Shown: one piece after another, positions 10,104-21,695 of the stretch
Numbering within the stretch: the first letter of the stretch is position 1
How the letters are laid out: the number at the start of each line of letters is the position of its first letter
DNA from: Clitopilus passeckerianus
Taxonomy: Eukaryota; Basidiomycota; Agaricomycetes; Agaricales; Entolomataceae
Assembly (NCBI GenBank): GCA_944990035.1
Contig: CALYLX010000057.1
Location: 310,001-374,000 of the forward strand
Direction: 5' to 3'
Length of the DNA stretch: 64,000 nt
Notes under the pieces: model-generated
What the model saw: the letters and a program-made list of their open reading frames with translations, nothing else
Told to the model about the DNA's origin: nothing
Database searches by the model: none
Translations under genes and position numbers: made by a program

Positions 10104-13100
10104 CTATGCAACTGCATTTATAGACCGCTTCTTCAGTCGACCCAGGCGCGGTATTGAAGGGTCAGGTCTGTATGCCCACCACGTTTCACACAGCTGACAC
10201 ATCTCAAGGAACATGTTAGCTTGCTGCAAGGCATATGCTCTCATACCGTCCTTTGCGGCTTCATTTTGCTTGGTAGTAGCCCCAGATATCTTCTCCCAGC
10301 GAGAAGCACAACTCGAAAAAAATTCCTTCACCCGACGCATCTCCTCGCGAAGTAACCGAATCTCCTCATGCCACCGGTCAACCCTTGCTTTGGCCTTGCA
10401 CCATTCTATGCGAACATCTGAGATAAATGTGAGAGTTTGCACTATCAAAAAAAAGAGAAAATACCTTCAAGGTAAATAGATTCTTCTCGGAGATCGGGTT
10501 CACCAAGATCCCGCCAAATCCATGAGTTGGTCCGCCTGCCTTCAGAGGGGACAAGCTGGCGACCGCCACCTGCTGCTGACAGCGTGAACATTGGTTCCTC
10601 CTTGTCGGGGTCGCCAAGTGGCCGTATGTCTTCGTCCCTGAGCTCCTGGTATTTGCCCTGCCAATCAATGTAACCTAGTCAAGTCGCTAATTTGCCGAGG
10701 GCGAGACGTGCGAGGCGGTATGTGGCTGCCGCGAATTGTATGCGTTGCTCTACTGTTTTGAGAGTGCTTAATGACCGTGTTGTTTGTACCTGACCTTGGA
10801 GGTTTCGCTTTTTGTCGATGAGGAGAAAGGAGCGAACGTGAAGAGACAGGCGCAGGTTCTCGAGGGCATCCTTGGCTTGACGGTTACGGTAGTGCCATTC
10901 GATCTCATACAAGCGCTGATCGCATGAAATAGAAGAGGGTAATGCGGAGGGTAGATAAAGCTCGAAATCAGAGGCGTGTACATCCTGTGTTGGATCCTCG
11001 CGGGAGCGTAGGATGCGGAGTGGAGAAATGTATGAGTGCTGAATTTCAGTCCAGGCTTTGATGTCACGATCGAGGTTGTTTTGGCAGACTTGGAGCTTGA
11101 GCTTCTCCATGGGCGCATTTGTTGTATTTTTGCCGATGTCACGGGTTAATCTTCGCCTAGTAGAGGGAGAAGGCTTAGAGACACGGAATTGGGGTTCAAA
11201 TTTTCATACGTACTGCTGTTCCTCCAGGTCCAGTCCAATACTTATCAGCTGGCTCGCTGAAACACTCTCATGGGCCGTAAACACCACCCACTCATTCTTG
11301 TTCTTTTCCTCTTCCTCTAGCGCTGCTTTCCGAATTTCAATGTTGTGTTGAACTACAGTAATATATTATACCTGCAGTGAGCAATACATTGAAGATAGGT
11401 AGCAGGTAGGGCACTCACGGCTGAAGGTCTTCTCGAACGGATTAGCCTGCGAATGATCACTCTTCCATGCCTCAAGAGCCGACATCCAGCGGGTTTTTAA
11501 CTCCTGAGTCATATCGTCTGATTCTTCATAGTCTTCCAGGTACTGCCAATGTTTCCCATATTCCTCTTCAGCCTCTGCAAGGGCCTTTTTCAGGGAGAGA
11601 TCTATGTATATTGCCGTCAGATGTCTAGAAAATGGACATTAGGAGCTGATACGCACATAAGGACGTGGTTTTTCGCCAGTTCCAGTCACCAAAAAGATCA
11701 TTGAGGCTATCTCGACGGGACCCGGGACCCATTTCCCGCGTACTTGGTGCCATCCCATTGATGTAAGACCATCCACCCTCTGGAGCCTCACCCTCGGTGC
11801 GGCCAACATAGCGGTTGTAGTTGAAGGAGTAGACAATTTGGCATGCGACGATATGAGCGGGAAGGTGGAACTTTGGGACAAGAAAGTGGAAGTGCTTCAC
11901 ACTGTTCTGATCAACATGGAGTGTTGTCGGGTACACAGCCATCCGTTCCCACAGATTTTTGCTCCACTGGCAAGCGATGTCGTAGGAAACCAGATATTCA
12001 TCATGTTGACTGTTTCGTAAACTTGAGAAGAAGAGATAGTCCATGTTGACGTATCTGCAGAGCTCTATCAGAGGGACTCATTGAAATGACAGTGGTTAGA
12101 GGACAAACCTCTCTCCTTTCTGAAGATCTCCAACGGCAACAGGACGCTTGAAGTCATGGCGGGAACAGTCGACTGCACCGACACTGGTTGCGGCTAAACC
12201 CTTCATGGATCTTTCGGCGGTAACAGCCTGGTGGTTTGAGCAGGTGCTCGGCTGTTGGGTAGGGCACGTCAGACATGAATGTCAATTTTCAATCGGATGC
12301 ATACCGGTTGTTCGATTGCACCACCAAACGCAGTCAGGTGTTCGATATATGGTGTTTGTGGCACGAAATATGCCCAGCCATCACCTAACCCTGGATCTGC
12401 TTTCTCACTCGAGACCTTCTTGCGTTTGAGTCGAAAGTTGGCATCAATTGCAATAAACAGGCAATACAGAAATCTGCCAGAAGTTTTTCGGCGTCAGTCC
12501 AGAACAGCTGTTTGACGGGCAAATAAACTTACTTTGTTTCAGCTGACGCCTTCTGCCAATCTGATGGCAGATTATAGCCAGGCTGTGGGCATGCTGGACA
12601 GAGGACGGCACATTTGCCAGGGCTTGTCACTGCGGCTCCTCTAGGGTCATGACCACGGCCGGCACGCTTGAGCATCTTGATATTTCAGAACTCCCGAATC
12701 ATAATCAGAAATGATTGATAGTGGTCCTTGTTTGAGCAAATAGTCAGATTTGGTAATAAATGTGAGCGAGAGCCCATGGCCCACTTACAGCAATATGCAC
12801 CATTCCACTGTTATCTGACAGACGAGCCAGGGTTTGGTAATACTGATAAGCTGTAACCTTTCCCTCGAAGTTAAGCAGCTGAAAATGCTTGAGGACGTGA
12901 AAGGTCGCTGCAGTTTGAGGTTTATGAACAGTGGCTGGAAACCACCCAAATCGAAGGAGTTGGATGTCACGAGGTTGGGCAGTTTCACAATTACAGAAAC
13001 GGACATGAACAGAGTGGATGCTGTTTGTGTCGATAACAGTGAAATTTGGTTCATTAAGGGGGTGGGGAATTTGGCAGGCAACACTTGTAGGATGACCAAG

Positions 13101-13823
13101 CTGTACTTCTAATCCAAGCGCCTTGAGCAAAGTTGATAAAAAGTAGCCTTCAGGTAGCCACACCTAAAAGGAGTCATTAATTTGCTACACATAGAAATAA
13201 GTCAACTTGCCTGGATACGGTGCAGGGGATTTTGTTTATGACTGGTGACCATGCATTGCTCACAGCAAAGTTCTTGACCAGTGCTGCAGTCGAGGCATCG
13301 GTATTCGGCAATGCAAACCTCGTCCATTCCCAAACTGCATATTGCGCAGTATGACCTGTTTATCCAATCACCACGCCCCTCCGAACGAAGGTCTTCAGCA
13401 AGAAATCTGTCCCGGAATGGAAGCCATAGCTTGAGCGGGTTGTGCTACGAGTTGGTGAGTCATATTACTATATTCAAGGGCAGAGTAAAGTAAACTCACT
13501 GGGGACCTCTTGTCTTTGGGTTTTAATGCATCAGGAGTAGGGGCCTCACCTGTTGCAGTGGCATGTGACAACTGGTCTGCTAAATAGGCAGGATCAAGAT
13601 CTTGTACATCCAGAATGTCATCGAAATTATGAGTACTAGGAGCAGGCTGACACTCAGCAATTGTGACGGCCGATGTCTTGTAGGTGGCAGTGGCGCCATA
13701 TGGCGTAACTGATATGCGGGTTGTGGGCACTTGTGACGATGCTACATTCGGTGCCGTTGTGGACTGGAATGGCACAGCGGGGTATAGCCCACGATTTGTG
13801 CTTTTCCGACCTGCTGGAGGCAT
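10104..13823 (-). pseudogene. KDZ transposase with CxC2 cysteine cluster, two nonsense codons
   Basis: Eleven exons can be traced with matching phases: 13823-13500, 13444-13211, 13163-12789, 12726-12533, 12473-12305, 12251-12109, 12054-11657, 11601-11419, 11352-11214, 11156-10465 and 10417-10104. The sum is 3,165 nt, exactly 1,055 codons. Exon 2 holds the cysteine cluster (CAIC, CLDC, CCEQC). Exon 3 is the CxC2-type domain, with QLGHP and LLRFGWFPAT. Exons 6-7 carry the catalytic core: VDCSRHDF, YDIACQW, LVPKFHLPAH, VGRTEGEAPE and FGDWNWRK. The C-terminal exons are coiled-coil-like. TGA codons at 12685-12687 (exon 4) and 10679-10681 (exon 10) interrupt an otherwise intact frame, both probably from TGG. 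Intron 2 (13164-13210) is GC-AG. The enzyme would cut and paste the surrounding element; this copy is probably inactive. Confidence 0.9.
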
Positions 13824-14131
13824 CGTCAACTACGAAAAAAGAGAGAGACCACTTTTTGCATACCTGATCATTGCTTGCATCTACTATCAACAGCCCGAAA
13901 CGATGGTGGAAAGATGTTCCACATGCTTTTGAGATTAGGAATGGAGATTTGGATATCCACTTGGCGTCTCTGGCTTCAGAGAATGTGAGGTGTCTGGATT
14001 TGGATGTTTTTCTCACGCTCTTGCTGGGACCAATTGGTCCTGCATTTGTTGAGCTTCGGTTGACTCACCTTCTTCATTCACGGGAATCAACATTATTTCA
14101 TTGCTCAATACCATGTGAAACATTTTCTAAG

Positions 14132-15166
14132 CTATGCTTTAGCCTCAATGCAATCATGCTCAGCTGGCTCTACTACCGATGCTAGGAAAACACGGTCGCA
14201 TACTGTACACTGAGCAACAAGCGACTGAAACCGTTCTGGACGCAAGCCACTCCACCGCAAAGCAAGTATCTCCCGCCACGCACTAGGCCCAGGATCAAGA
14301 GGAGCTTTGGCACCCAAATTGGAGCTAGAGCCAACACTAGGGTTGGTGCTTGAAGTACTACCTTCGGAGGAGGGTTCTGTACTTTTAGCAGTCGGACTTG
14401 GAGATGGGGGTGTGCTTGCTCTACGGGACAACACCTGGCGTGTAGGGGTTTCACTGGACAGGTCCGCTAAGGGTATGAGGGGTGAAATATCCAAAGGTGT
14501 TGAGGGTTGATGAATGGTTTGAACAGCATGTGAGGTACTGGGTATAGGGCTTGGCGTTGGAGAAAAGAGTTTGATAGGTGAGTTCTCAGTGCCACTTCCG
14601 TTGAAAACTGGACCAGGTGCTGATGATGCTGACAGCGTGCTAGATGGTTGAAGAGTACTGGCCCCTCGACTAGAAGATGAGATTCTAGGAGGTGTCGATG
14701 GTGAGGCGCTCTCTGGACTGGAAAGAACCTCGATAAAAGAAGAATCTGACAAGCTCCGGTACCGATTTCGAGGAGTCTGATGACGAACAACCCTAGTTCG
14801 AGCTAAAGACTCTCCAGCACTCCTGTTAGGACTCCTCTGGCTACCTGTACGAGCACGAGCACGGCGTAATGGAGCAAGTCGCGTTGGGATATGGACGGGA
14901 GAAGATTGAGCGTGAGAAGAATGTGAGTATGGCGGGGGAGGAGTGTGCTGATGACCCCGCACAGTTCGCGTTGGCCCATTAGCAGATGCTGGCGTAATGG
15001 ACTCGACCGCATCTGCAGCTGTTGCAGCTACATCGACTAGTATTCAAGTTAGCTTATGCAGCGATCTAGGGTAAGTCATTTATAACTTGAACTCACCAAT
15101 ACGGCCTGGGTGACAAGGACATGTTCCAGGGATTTGGGAAGTCAAGTTTCCCTCAAGCAGTGGCAT
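14132..15166 (-). CDS. KDZ-associated protein with C-terminal C2HC motif
   Basis: Two exons, 15166-15097 and 15036-14132, give 324 aa. The start is an ATG at 15166 followed by MPLLEGNLTSQIPGTCPCHP, a short Cys/His start that I recall from ORFs beside Agaricomycete KDZ genes. Residues about 30-240 are Ser/Pro/Thr-rich and disordered. The conserved C-terminus reads WREILALRWSGLRPERFQ, then a zinc-binding-like C-x2-C-x11-H-x-C (CTVCDRVFLASVVEPAEHDC). It lies 309 bp upstream of the transposase on the same strand and shows no stop codon, unlike its neighbours. Function is unknown; DNA or protein binding for the transposon is a guess. Confidence 0.65.
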
Positions 15167-15687
15167 ACTCTCCGTAGATCCTGAGAGGGAAGGGCGGCAG
15201 CTCTGGTTGCCACCATGTGACAAGGCGACTATGGCGAAACAGAAAGGGAGGACAGGGAGACTGGTCAGGTAAGTTGCAATTGCTTATTGTAAATTCGAGC
15301 ATTCATATGCCTTCAGTATCCGGGCCGCAACTGCAAGTTATTTGACCATTTAAAATGGTCTCAGTGATAAGTGACAAGCTTTCTGAAGGTACACATGCTG
15401 ATTCTTGCCAGCCCATGTGCGAATATGATGCAAGATTGGTCCTTGTCGCAAGGAGGTTGTGGAGAAACATTCCAGGCGCTCAGAGTATCGGTTACCGGTT
15501 GGATAGATCCATGGAGGTTGTCCAACATCATTAGGCACAGTGTAGATTAGATTATCTCAATGGAATTGATTATGGTCGTGAAAAAAGTCATGAAAAAGGT
15601 CATGAAATAGTGCGAAAGGTTAGGACAAAAGGTGGTGAAAGGTGGTGAAAAGTCACAAAACTTTTTGCTCTTCCCAACTCTAAACTG
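15167..15687. promoter_or_regulatory. divergent promoter region inside the KDZ element
   Basis: A 521-bp gap between two genes transcribed away from each other (start codons at 15166 minus and 15688 plus). It contains short AGGTGGTGAAA and AAGTCA direct repeats at about 15585-15655 and no coding signal. A shared bidirectional promoter is likely (inference). Confidence 0.4.
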
Positions 15688-16424
15688 ATGAACTCTCAGT
15701 CGAGTCTCACAAATACGATGTCCTCTCAGAAGAAATTACATCGCTCACCTAAGAAGGACCAAGACGGCCTTACAAAATCACAAAGATACTATACTAAGTT
15801 CGTCCATTTGTAAACTGGGTTCATTGCAGCTGTATTCACAAACATTCTGTTACTCCAATCAAGACACCGGGAGAAGATCCTTGAGAAAAAGCGCCTTCTC
15901 CGATCGAAGAATACGGAAAGCAGAGAAAGAGACAGCTCAGATTCTGAACATGGATCCACGCTGGAAGACATGAGAGAGTATGTATTTCTTACGATATTCT
16001 ACTGCAGTTCTCACACGCCTGTAACGTTCATAGAACAGATATCAGTGAACTAACCCGTTTCAGTGAGCTGAGTCGGGCTGCACGAGGTTGGTCAGCGTTG
16101 TGGGGAGGGCTTGATTCATGGTCAACCTCGCTCGAAGATCAATGGATGGAACTAATAGACAAAGGGGATGAAGTTGCTATGAAGGGATGGACAGCCCAGG
16201 TCTGGCAGCATGCACAGAATGGTCAGCAGCTCTTTGCAGATTTGGGGTCAGTTGATGGTACTCTTCTGTCAGATGCCACCGTCCTGCGCGAGTTGTGGCG
16301 ACAAGAGCTTCAGATCGTACATCTCTTAACAAGAGGAATTACTATCCTCGAGACGAGAGTTGGACTCTTAGTTAATAGCGCTCATGTATCTTCAATTGTG
16401 CAGGATGACTCTGAATCAGAATAG
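15688..16424 (+). pseudogene. KDZ companion gene, coiled-coil-like, one nonsense codon
   Basis: Exon 1 is 15688-15977 and exon 2 is 16034-16424, joined in phase 2 (GA|A). The frame is open except for TAA at 15811-15813, between FVHL and TGFIAAVF. A single CAA-to-TAA change would explain it. The product would be about 225 aa: a Lys/Ser-rich start, a hydrophobic stretch (GFIAAVFTNILLL), a basic/acidic region, then an alpha-helical domain rich in Trp (WSALWGGLDSWSTSLEDQW). I do not recognise the family. Position between the C2HC gene and the next companion gene suggests it belongs to the transposon. An intron over the TAA is unlikely because no usable splice pair surrounds it. Confidence 0.5.
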
Positions 16425-17072
16425 AGTAAGATACGATTGCCTACTTAGCAGAATTCTAATTTGTACGCTGAATTCCACTTCATAGTGTGAGCAACTGGAA
16501 TCTGCGTACTCCCTGCTGAAGGGCTGAATAGAATTGCGGGCCGGTTAGCAGTACCCCTATGTAGAACCGGCAATACGGTGTACCACAGCATCAATACCCT
16601 TTTGCACATTCTTCCGGAGTTTCATCTATTTCAAAAGAAATTTGTTAGATCAGAGAATTGGAATAAGTAACAGGTACCAACCTCTGCCGTGTGCCGGTTT
16701 TGGAGCATGAGACAAGACTGACGCAACCAGGATGCGGTCGTCCACGATGGTAGCCAGTACGTGAGCATATGCATAACAGGCTGACCACGTTGAAGATGAC
16801 AACAATCCAGGGACTCTAGGCATGTACCAAGGGGGGAGTGGGGCTAGAGCATGGTAGGGCGGAGTTGAGACGTCTTTACCAATGATGATTGCTTGGATTT
16901 ACTGACCTGTCGTGTGGGCGTCGTATGTCTTGAAAGTTTTGTGAATTGTATCAGCCGGACCGATACCAGTCTGTTCAATGACTCGATATTATAACAAGTC
17001 AACCCTTACCTTTTTTCCCTCTGTTCCAACCCCCTGCCTTTGCTCGTTGCTTCAACAACACTCTTGCACTCT
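16425..17072. other. gap between KDZ companion genes
   Basis: A 648-bp gap. No gene, repeat or clear promoter motif was recognised apart from pyrimidine-rich sequence (16995-17040) just upstream of the next ATG. Confidence 0.4.
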
Positions 17073-19342
17073 ATGGGAAAGACCTGGACATCTGATGCCC
17101 AGCGTGATTGGCTACAAGCAAGGTTCGATCAGTATTTGGCCGCAAAGCGTAACAACAACATCGCACGCTTCCTCACTGGTGTCTCTGAGGAATGGTTTGC
17201 TGAATGGCCTGAGCGACAGGCTCTGTTTCCAGCCACTCCTGCTATCGTCTCGCTTCTTCCTGACCAGCAAGCTTTGGTCAATGAGGCTGTCTCAAAGCGC
17301 AAGTTAGTAAGTTATCTGTGTTGCTTCAGGATTCGGATTCATACTAAACTCGATTTGAAGCCAATCCGTAACTGGTATAACTGGGTCAGCAATAAATGCA
17401 GGCGCGCCAGTGGGTCCAGTTATCTCAAAGCGGTCGACGAGATTCTTGACGATGCGCGGCAGGAAAAGCGGGTGCCACAACCCATCCAAGTGTACCAGCA
17501 GCTCCACAGAGAGAAGATCAGCACTTCTATAAAGCTCGCCTTTAAGGAGGCGATTCAGGCAGGCAAGAGCCTTGATGCATCAGAGCGGATGCGGATTCAG
17601 AGGGCAACAGTAGCGAAGATGTTCGAAGACGAATCAGTGGAGGTCAAGCTAGAGGTAGACAATGTTATCGAGAAGGCAAAGCGAGAGAAGGTTGAGGCGA
17701 GGAATAAGCAAAAGATGGAGGTCGACGATCAGAAGGGAGACTCGGAGCGCACCCCCGAGGAATATAATAGGTGTTGTCAACTGTTACATAAGCTGTACCT
17801 CTGACTGTACTGACCATCATTGGTCGAAGTTCTATTCAAAAAATAAATGCTGTCCTCAATCCCGTTCTTCAGAATGTTGCGAGCAAAACTGGGTGGACAT
17901 TCTTTGTCTTAGCAGGAGGTCCCAACCCTGCTGAAAATGGTGCTATCTATCTAGATAGGTGCGTACTGGGTCAACTTGAATTCTATCCCATCAATCACAC
18001 TAACGAAGTCTGTAGTTATCACGCTGGTAGCTGCACGGTGGAGGGGAAGAAGGAGTTTGACGAAGGATACTTGGGTTTTCAAGAGCATATCGAAACTCCC
18101 TTCGCAGAGTACCTTGGTCGATGTTATCGTAAGCCTTTGGTTCCTTCTCATCAGCTTTTATACTCACTTTGACCTTAGCTCCTGATATTCGTGCAAGATG
18201 TGCCTTACCAAACAGCTCAACCTCCACCATCTGTCGTGCTCATGTCATTGACGAAATCCGGTGTATCGACCACAACCATCATGTTGATGTTGACGCCACT
18301 ACCACCGCTGTCGCATCCACTGCCTCTCAACTGGCAAACATCGATCCCAATTTGTCGGAAGCTAACAATATCACATTCGCTGAACCTCCTCCTCAGGCTG
18401 TTGCCCATCCTGCCCAAGCCATCTCTACACCTAGCCCTCGAAAGGCTCTCCTGTCGCTTTACTGTACTTCTAGTAGCAAGGACCCTCATGTTGTTGATAG
18501 CCCCGGTCATGTCCCAGTTGACCAGCTTGTTGATGAGTATATGGGTGAAAACAGCGAGAGTGAGGATTATGACTCAGAATTCGGCGACAATCCTGGAGGA
18601 CCATCATCTCCCATTGCACACGCGTTTGCACAAATGAACCCACCTCTCTCTGAGGCACAGATTGATCCCTCACTCCGCACTTCTGACAGCAGGATCCTCC
18701 CACCCCTCTTAGTACAGTACATGCTGCTCAACAAAACACGACGCCTCCCAGTGTTCCAAATCCGGACGTCACCTCGTTTTCAGCATCTCGTCGTCGTCGC
18801 ATTCGCGTTGGCTCCCCTGCTACTTCCCCGGCCCTGCTTGTCAGCAAACCTGTAACTTCGATTGTTTCTCCCGTTCCAGCTGCTGCCTCAGGCCTCACTG
18901 TCACCCTATTTGCAACCTTGCCATCTTCTGCTCTCGTGGTCCATGATCCCAACCCTCTTGCCAACATCAGCAATAAACAACCTGCCCGTCCACATGCTCG
19001 CTCCACTGCGGCCCGAGTCACCGACCTTCCTCGTTCAGTGGACTACATGTTGCCTAACCAACCCGCTACTTTAGCTGCTAGGTTGGCTAAACGCACTGGC
19101 AGCCACGCTGAGCCCAATGCCGTTGTTCGTCGAAGCGGCCGACAGAAGCCTACCTCCACTTCTGCGGTCAAGGGTCAAACTGCAATGTTGTCAGATGAAC
19201 AGAAGAAGAAACGTAAAAGCTCCAAAGTATGTTCCCTCTGTATCTTTGATGTTCGATGGCTTTATTAATCCTACATTTCAAGGGTACTTGGGAATGGGTC
19301 ATTGCACCTGTTTCTCCTGGTGAAGCTCGTCTGCCCATGTAA
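17073..19342 (+). pseudogene. KDZ companion gene of the MGKTWT...GTWEWV type, probably frameshifted
   Basis: The start is the ATG at 17073 (MGKTWTSDAQRDWLQARF). Exons read: 17073-17306, 17361-about 17771, then a short exon encoding GWTFFVLAGGPNP (about 17830-17956), one encoding YHAGSCTVEGKKEFDEGY (about 18018-18130), a long Ser/Pro/acidic exon from about 18180, and a last exon ending GTWEWVIAPVSPGEARLPM with TAA at 19340-19342. The first 200 residues are helical and basic. The reading frame changes between about 18684 and 18780 with no splice pair in sight, so the copy is probably broken there. I recall this protein type beside transposons in Agaricomycetes but know no function for it. It is the last gene before the right terminal repeat. 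Confidence 0.6.
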
Positions 19343-20261
19343 ATTCCTTCTATATGTATCAAAACACATGTCTATGTAGTATGCCTTTACCAATTATGAT
19401 TATGCTATCCCTTCATGTTGTTCTGAACTGTTATGGAATGCAGTGATGCCTGCCCAACGTTCTTTGTGAGGTCCCATTTGGAGACTAAACGATGCCTAGG
19501 CGAATGGTGGATTCAGAATGAGTTCACGTGAGCCAAACGGGCCAAACCGGAATCGGTTGGGCAATCCAAAAGGCAGTGCTACGACAGGGTGCAATCAAGG
19601 TGCACACAAGGCGCAATTGGGTGTATCGGGGGTGCATCCAAGGTGCAATTGGGTGCACCTACGCTGTTCCAAAAGGATTGTGACGAAAAAGGCAAGGTGT
19701 GGCTGTGGGCCCAATGACATACACCATCAAAGGCGCGGCAGAGGGAGATTTACCCAAGGACCGTCAAAAGAATGCACCACAGAGATCCACCCAGAAAGCC
19801 ATAGTGGCCAATACTCAGGATTTAAGCTCATATGATACATATATTCTCGTGTACCAGGCCGTGTAAATACTGTAACCGTGCAAGAGGGCGTTTGGACCCG
19901 ACCTTTGAAGCTCATCTCGAGCAAACCAGGCTCAGCTGGGCAGCTGGGGATATCAAACCAGCTAACCCGGTAGACCGGCTAATCGACTGATTTCTGCGAT
20001 TCAGCGTTGAATTTTCCCCAGAACCGATAAATAATGCACCGGACTGCGAAGATTCGACTACCAGTCACCGAGTGATGGTGACCTTTTTAATTGATTGCTT
20101 CTCCTTATTCTATGAGTCCTTTATACTATTGTTGAGATATTTATACTCTTAAGCGTATCCCGCAAAGGAAACTGAATATATGAGCGCCCCAGCGCTCAAC
20201 CCAAGGCTGGACAAACTGGGAATATTGACACTCAGCTTACTTCGGATTTAAGTCGGATGTC

Positions 20262-20299
20262 GATTTCCGGCAATTGAAAGTGGGTAATTGCCGGAAATC
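20262..20299. repeat. perfect 14-bp hairpin
   Basis: GATTTCCGGCAATT (20262-20275) and its exact reverse complement (20286-20299) are separated by 10 nt. No poly-T follows, so it is not an obvious terminator. It may be a subterminal transposon structure. Confidence 0.7.
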
Positions 20300-20663
20300 T
20301 TTCAGCGTGATCAAGTACAAACCCCGCTTGCACCCCGCCTGTGTCCAAAGGCATGTCGTTCACCATTTTCGAGCCCCACCTCAAACCCAAGGCGAAGAAA
20401 GTTGCGGAGATTGAACGTTACAAGCTAGAATTGTCGGCTTGTTACTGGAACCAAATTTCAGGGTAATTGGTCGCAAGCCTAGATATGTATACCGTCTAAT
20501 ATCAGTTTGTAGTACATGGAATAACATGTCTGAACAACAGGAGTAAGAATTCAATGAGCAGCAGGACTGGTAATTATGAAAAGCGGGGAATGAAAATTCG
20601 TGATTCAGGAGGGACAAGCAGAGGGAAGCTGATGACGGATAGCCCCGAACAGAGCGTGAGTTA

Positions 20664-20815
20664 TTCCCTAAAAGAGGTGCTCTGATCGCTGTGGGCAACA
20701 ACGAGCGCGACAGCAGTAAATATACCCATGGGTAGAAGCCTATCTCCCAAAGGAAGTGTTTTGATCGCTGTGGGCAACGATGAGGGCAAGTGGCGGGAAA
20801 TATTCCCATGGGTCT
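20664..20815. repeat. two diverged tandem copies, about 70 bp each
   Basis: Both copies contain TGATCGCTGTGGGCAAC followed after about 30 bp by CCCATGGGT. Copy 1 is at about 20664-20734 and copy 2 at about 20744-20815. Confidence 0.7.
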
Positions 20816-20859
20816 AGCGCCAGTGAGCGACGCAATCAATGAAAGCGGGCGGTCGGGAG

Positions 20860-21012
20860 GCTATTTGCCGCAGTGGATGCACTGAGGTGCAGCCACTTGC
20901 ACATTAGAGATGGGTCTCTAATAGAGACGATGTTGCAACGGGAATGATCTCTAATTAGAAATCATTCTTGCACCGATTTGCTATAATGGACTCTCTATTT
21001 CGACCTATTGCC
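20860..21012. repeat. KDZ right terminal inverted repeat
   Basis: Reverse complement of the left repeat (2525-2622 plus 9779-9900). It contains two internal TCTCTAAT-AGA palindromes, each framed by TGCA motifs (20896-20973). Confidence 0.6.
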
Positions 21013-21695
21013 TACAAACTTGCTGAAAGCCCATGACACTGGATTCCCCCTCGCCTCCGATAAAACCACGCCAGCCTCATGAGAAGAGTGACAGGTGTAG
21101 AAGAAGAGGGGAGATCACTGCTCCGTCAGGATCTCCAAAAAATCCCTCTCAACCCGCCACCCGCTAACTCAGCGCCATGCATTCGAGATATATGCTTAAC
21201 CCCTAAGCACTTGGCCACATCATTGTAGCCGCTCTGGTTGCTATGGCCGTCTGTTCCATTATCGGCAGGTGGATGGATTGAAGCAGATACAACAGCGGAA
21301 GAAGCTGAGCGCGAATGTAGAGAGCAGAAGTAATCATAGGGCCATTACGACAGAGAGCTGATGGAACGGAATAACCCAATGTCACTTCGCTGTGAAACTA
21401 GAACGCGACTTTCTTCGGGGCCAAAGGCCAAAGAAGGCTCTCTGTTCCGATCCCGGCGCTTTCACAATGGAGAGTGTAGCACTTACGTCAATCAAACGAA
21501 ATCTCGAAGGGCCACGCCTCCTTTAGTTCCACTTCTGTTGAACCACTATTCTCAACACCAACCGATATAAGGTACATCAAACCAAAATGCTACAGAATTG
21601 AACCCGCTAGTCTCGTTACTATGCATTCCCCTCCGATCTCGTCAAAGACGCCAACTTCCGCACGTTCATGCCACTCCAAGTTTCGGACGGCTGGG
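21013..21695. other. intergenic right of the KDZ element
   Basis: A 683-bp stretch. I see no gene, repeat or RNA in it. Confidence 0.4.

Larger units (their letters stand above)
19343..20859. other. non-coding right arm of the KDZ element
   Basis: About 1.5 kb without a convincing gene. It includes a GGTGCA-rich stretch (19590-19670), a perfect 14-bp hairpin (20262-20299) and two tandem 70-bp repeats (20664-20815). Confidence 0.5.
2525..21012. mobile_element. KDZ-class DNA transposon, interrupted by a nested Helitron
   Basis: The unit contains a KDZ transposase gene and three companion genes (10104-19342). It is bracketed by sequences that are reverse complements of each other. The left end is split by the Helitron into 2525-2622 and 9779-about 9900; the right end is about 20860-21012. 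Shared blocks read outside to inside are AAATAGAGA, ATCG-TGCAA, TCTAATTAGAGAT, TGCA and TC-TCTC-ATTAGAGAC. Removing the Helitron leaves about 11.3 kb. KDZ (Kyakuja-Dileera-Zisupton) elements are known to have terminal inverted repeats; that these particular repeats belong to this transposase is inference from position and orientation. The exact outer ends and the target duplication could not be fixed by eye. Confidence 0.6.

Noticed and set aside
10679..12687. Selenocysteine or programmed readthrough at the KDZ TGA codons
   Set aside because: No SECIS-like element was recognised and fungi of this group mostly lack selenoproteins; neighbouring repeat genes show the same kind of decay with TAG and TAA.
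20381..20839. 152-aa minus-strand ORF
   Set aside because: Overlaps the tandem 70-bp repeats, has no family resemblance and biased composition.
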